A stretch of DNA of 6,480 nt from Candidatus Sediminicultor tertius (lineage in GTDB: Bacteria; Atribacterota; Phoenicimicrobiia; Phoenicimicrobiales; Phoenicimicrobiaceae), in the NCBI GenBank assembly GCA_003527405.1, contig DPXH01000079.1:1-6480 (forward strand), read 5' to 3'. Positions 4,233-6,480 of the stretch are shown piece after piece; positions within the stretch are counted from its first letter, which is position 1, and the number at the start of each line of letters is the position of its first letter. The notes beneath the pieces are model-generated. The model made no database searches. It worked only from the letters and a program-made list of their open reading frames with translations, and was not told the DNA's origin. The position numbers were made by a program, and so were the translations under genes.

Positions 4233-6053
4233 ATGAAAATAAAATTAGATAAAAATATTTTTACAAAAATTATTTTTATTTTATTAATTATATTTAGTAT
4301 AGGAGTAAATTTAACCTACGGCCAGAGCCCTTTTATGCCAGTTTCGGAGATAAGTCCGGGGATGAGGGGGATAGGAAAAACCGTTTTTCACGGAACGCAG
4401 ATAGAGACCTTTCAGGTGGATATCATTGATATACTAAAAGGCGAAGGCGGAATTAGTCATTTTATTTTAGCAAATTTAAGTGGAAATAAGATTAAAGAGA
4501 GTGGCGGTATTTCAGCAGGGATGAGTGGCAGCCCGGTCTATATAGATAACAGATTGGTTGGAGCTGTATCTTATGCCTGGGAAATGAGCGAACACAACCT
4601 CTGTCTAATTACCCCTATTCAAGAAATGTTAAAAATACTTAAATTCCCCTATGATAATTATCAGACTACAGCGCAAGAATACAAGATTAATAATTCTTTA
4701 TTTTTTACAAGGGAAAAATCAAACAAGATAATAGTGAAAAATACTATGGAAAATGATAGTTTTCCGGAATTAGCAGGCCGAGAGGAAATTATTTTTTGTC
4801 CCGCAGTTTCACCGATTATTATAAATGGTATTAAAGGTAGAATTTTAGACAGATTAAGCAGTTCTCTAAAAAAATTTAATCTTATGGCTATTCAGGGAAT
4901 CGGGCTTAACGAAAATAATGATATAAACTTTCAAGAAGTGGGAGAAAGACCTTCCAATAAAATAGAAGCCGGTTCTGCCATAGGAATACAATTGACCAGG
5001 GGAGATGTCAATATTACTTCTATCGGAACAATAACTTATCGAGAAGGAGATAAAGTCCTGGCTTTAGGACACCCCTTTTTGAAAAAAGGTGAAGTTTCAT
5101 TCCTTCTTTCTGCAGTATACGTCTATCACAGTTTTCCCAACATAGTTATGCCTTTTAAATTAGGGGCTCCTTTAAATTTAGTAGGGAAGATTGTCCAGGA
5201 TAGAGAGGCAGGTATATTGGCGATACTGAATTCTTACCCCCGAATTATTCCGCTTGAAATAGAGGTAACAAATATTAATACAGGACTATCTTTCCAAACA
5301 GGAGTCCAGATAATAAATGATTATGACCTGTTAGAGCCCCTGGTTTCAAATATAACCGTGCAGGCCATAGATAATGCTCTGGATAGGATTGGAGCAGGAA
5401 CTGCCCAGATAGAGATAGAGATAAAAGGTGAGATAGAAGGACAAGAACTTTTACGGAAGAACATGTACTACAGTTTAGATGATATAGCCATTAAGGCTAT
5501 CACTGAGATACCCGAAATTATTGATTTAATTGTAAATAATTATTTTGAGATGGTAAATTTGACCAAGATAAACATCGATATTAAAATAGATAATAAAAAG
5601 AAAATTGGTAAGATAGAAGAAATTGTATTAGAAGATTCCTCGATTAAGCCGGGAGATTACCTTGAAGCAAAAATAAAGATTAGACCTTTTCGGAGAGAGT
5701 TAATCGAAAAGATGCTGACTGTTCAGATTCCTCCCGATACACCTCCTGGCGAAGCTTTATTAATAATAAACGGAGGAGCAGAGTTAGACAATCAAAAGGA
5801 AGAGTTTGATAACAGCGGTAAAAAGGATTATAAAAGTTTGGAAGAGGTCTTTAAGGATATTTCTGACAGACCAAGAGGCAATCAAATTATTGGAGAAGTA
5901 ATTATATATTCTAATGAATTGCCTTACGAAGAAAATATTAGTGATGGCGACCTGAGGAAAAAAGAAGAAAAAGATTTAATAATTTCTAAGATTGAAACAG
6001 ATATGGTTATTGAAGGATATTTGGAAATACCTTTTACAATATTAGAGGATTAA
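4233..6053 (+). CDS. Exported SpoIVB-type peptidase S55 domain protein
   Basis: A 606-residue secreted protein of unknown substrate. Residues 1-30 form a signal peptide: a Lys-rich start, hydrophobic core 12-26 and likely cleavage near Gly30-Gln31, so it acts outside the cytoplasmic membrane. MPVSEISPGMRGIGKTVFHG (35-54) opens the S55-like region. GGISAGMSGSPVYIDNRLVG (91-110) contains the presumed nucleophile Ser98, and DKVLALGHPF (273-282) contains the presumed catalytic His280. In Bacillus SpoIVB the equivalent His (ALGH) precedes the Ser (GMSGSP); here the order is reversed, and the position 15 residues before the Ser, Asp in SpoIVB, is Ser83. GSAIGIQLTRGDVNITSIGT (247-266) precedes the His motif. 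The C-terminal part (about 390-606) is beta-rich by appearance and ends in a charged stretch; I recognise no domain there. No PDZ domain is evident. It could be an envelope serine protease or an inactive scaffold. The name spoIVB is not justified, as no sporulation gene is in view. Confidence 0.82.
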   Translation: MKIKLDKNIFTKIIFILLIIFSIGVNLTYGQSPFMPVSEISPGMRGIGKTVFHGTQIETFQVDIIDILKGEGGISHFILANLSGNKIKESGGISAGMSGSPVYIDNRLVGAVSYAWEMSEHNLCLITPIQEMLKILKFPYDNYQTTAQEYKINNSLFFTREKSNKIIVKNTMENDSFPELAGREEIIFCPAVSPIIINGIKGRILDRLSSSLKKFNLMAIQGIGLNENNDINFQEVGERPSNKIEAGSAIGIQLTRGDVNITSIGTITYREGDKVLALGHPFLKKGEVSFLLSAVYVYHSFPNIVMPFKLGAPLNLVGKIVQDREAGILAILNSYPRIIPLEIEVTNINTGLSFQTGVQIINDYDLLEPLVSNITVQAIDNALDRIGAGTAQIEIEIKGEIEGQELLRKNMYYSLDDIAIKAITEIPEIIDLIVNNYFEMVNLTKINIDIKIDNKKKIGKIEEIVLEDSSIKPGDYLEAKIKIRPFRRELIEKMLTVQIPPDTPPGEALLIINGGAELDNQKEEFDNSGKKDYKSLEEVFKDISDRPRGNQIIGEVIIYSNELPYEENISDGDLRKKEEKDLIISKIETDMVIEGYLEIPFTILED

Positions 6054-6068
6054 CCAATTGTCCAATTA
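6053..6068. repeat. Two 8-base units at the S55 stop codon
   Basis: ACCAATTG (6053-6060) and TCCAATTA (6061-6068) begin on the last base of the TAA stop. They belong to the same CCAATT word family as the larger array at 6099-6130. The bases between (6069-6098) are AT-rich, with the short palindrome-like TAGTATACAGTATATAG and no clear signal. Confidence 0.6.
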
Positions 6069-6098
6069 TTTAGTATACAGTATATAGTTATTAAATTA

Positions 6099-6172
6099 AC
6101 CAATTTACCAATTATCCAATTCGCCAATTAATAGGTGAATTGGTGAATAGGTGAATTGGTGAATAAGTGAAT
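6099..6172. repeat. 8-base arrays forming a long stem-loop before ispD
   Basis: Four consecutive octads ACCAATTT, ACCAATTA, TCCAATTC and GCCAATTA (6099-6130) are followed by five of the form AGGTGAAT or TGGTGAAT (6133-6172), all in strict 8-base register. The two sets are complementary: 6099-6125 pairs with 6134-6160 at 22 of 27 positions, plus two G-T pairs, around an 8-base loop at 6126-6133. The stem ends 21 bases before the ispD ATG, so it could influence ispD translation or protect the 3' end of the S55 message. No poly-U tract follows, so it is not a standard terminator. Confidence 0.8.
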
Positions 6173-6181
6173 GGTGTTGTA

Positions 6182-6480
6182 ATGATGAAAATAGTAGCTT
6201 TAATTGCGGCTGCCGGTAAGGGTAAAAGAATGAATACCAGGATAAGCAAGCCTTTTATCCCTATTTTCGGCAAGCCAATCTTAGCATACACCATTGAAAA
6301 GTTTGAAAAATGTAAATTAATTGATAAAATATATCTTGCGGTTAGCCCCGAGGAGAAGGAGCTGTGTCGTAAAAATATAATATTAAAATACAATATTTCT
6401 AAGGTTAAAGATTGAGTTAACGGCGGGGGGACCAGACAGGATTCTATATACAAAGGCCTTAAAGCATTGGATAAAGATAC
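6182..6480 (+). pseudogene. ispD: 2-C-methyl-D-erythritol 4-phosphate cytidylyltransferase, in-frame TGA, 3' partial
   Basis: IspD couples CTP with methylerythritol phosphate in the non-mevalonate isoprenoid pathway. From the ATG at 6185 (residue 1), the nucleotide-binding loop ALIAAAGKGKRM (5-16) contains Arg15 and is followed by Lys22 in SKPF, matching the catalytic Arg20 and Lys27 of E. coli IspD. FGKPILAYTIEKF (28-40) and KIYLAVSP (48-55) are also typical. Codon 77 is TGA (6413-6415). The same frame then continues as V-N-G-G-G-T-R-Q-D-S-I-Y-K-G-L-K-A-L, the expected IspD segment, to the window edge. The break is therefore a single nonsense codon, where relatives have a hydrophobic residue, and not a true C-terminus; TTA to TGA is the simplest change. 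It may be a sequencing or assembly error, since the gene is normally essential when the MEP pathway is the only route. The start is ATG 6182 or 6185; no Shine-Dalgarno is visible. Confidence 0.8.
6413..6415 (+). other. In-frame TGA interrupting ispD
   Basis: TGA sits between K-V-K-D and V-N-G-G-G-T-R-Q-D-S, both of which are IspD-like in the same frame. No indel is required. The window offers no support for TGA reassignment: TGG is used for Trp in mtnA and the S55 gene, all four GGN codons serve Gly, and murA ends in TGA at the expected length. Confidence 0.8.

Noticed and set aside
4233..6053. Naming the S55 gene spoIVB and inferring sporulation
   Set aside because: Domain order differs from SpoIVB, the protein is longer, and no sporulation gene is visible.
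6167..6169. GTG as the start of ispD
   Set aside because: It lies inside the octad array and adds residues not found in IspD; ATG 6182 or 6185 fits the family N-terminus.
6413..6415. Genetic code with TGA read as Trp or Gly
   Set aside because: Relatives have a hydrophobic aliphatic residue here, TGG and GGN codons are used normally, and murA ends in TGA at the expected length.
6112..6453. Minus-strand open frame of 113 codons over the octads and ispD
   Set aside because: It is antisense to clear IspD coding, begins in IspD sequence, has no ribosome site or recognisable motif, and its end is a translation of the octad repeat.

Overview
The window is an AT-rich bacterial segment with five protein genes, all on the + strand, separated by unusually long spacers (262, 297, 364 and about 128 bases). 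Order: mtnA (5' end outside the window), murA, an mreB/mbl-family gene, a large secreted SpoIVB-type (S55) peptidase-like protein, and ispD (runs off the right edge and carries an in-frame TGA). Strong AGGAGG-type ribosome sites and bacterial families throughout indicate a bacterium. MurA and the actin homologue look most like low-GC Gram-positive MurA and Mbl, MtnA resembles the Thermotoga enzyme, and the S55 protein is of the layout I associate with non-sporulating diderms. This mix fits an uncultured low-GC anaerobic lineage (for example Atribacterota or a neighbour), but the phylum is a guess.

Functionally, MurA makes the first committed peptidoglycan precursor, the MreB/Mbl filament guides where wall is inserted, the S55 protein is exported and may act in the envelope, IspD belongs to the MEP pathway that supplies the isoprenoid lipid carrier for wall synthesis, and MtnA salvages methylthioribose phosphate. 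A wall/envelope theme covers the last four genes; mtnA is an outsider.

The most unusual content is between the genes. Each of the first three spacers is almost entirely a degenerate tandem array of 7-base units whose word changes gradually along the array. The fourth, and part of the first, uses 8-base units. The arrays are quasi-palindromic: the words just after a stop codon return as reverse complements just before the next ribosome site. Spacer 2 is bracketed by a perfect 19-base inverted repeat and spacer 3 by a perfect 25-base one. The mtnA stop codon lies inside the array, and the right edge of the array runs directly into the Shine-Dalgarno of murA and of mreB with 22 identical bases. 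Related words recur between spacers, sometimes in opposite orientation. Heptameric intergenic repeats are known elsewhere (STRR in cyanobacteria, TAACTGA repeats in Beggiatoaceae), but this drifting, mirrored layout is the part that deserves attention.

The second oddity is ispD: the frame is interrupted by TGA at 6413-6415, yet recognisable IspD sequence continues in the same frame to the window end. No canonical rho-independent terminator, tRNA, rRNA, CRISPR array or transposase was seen.
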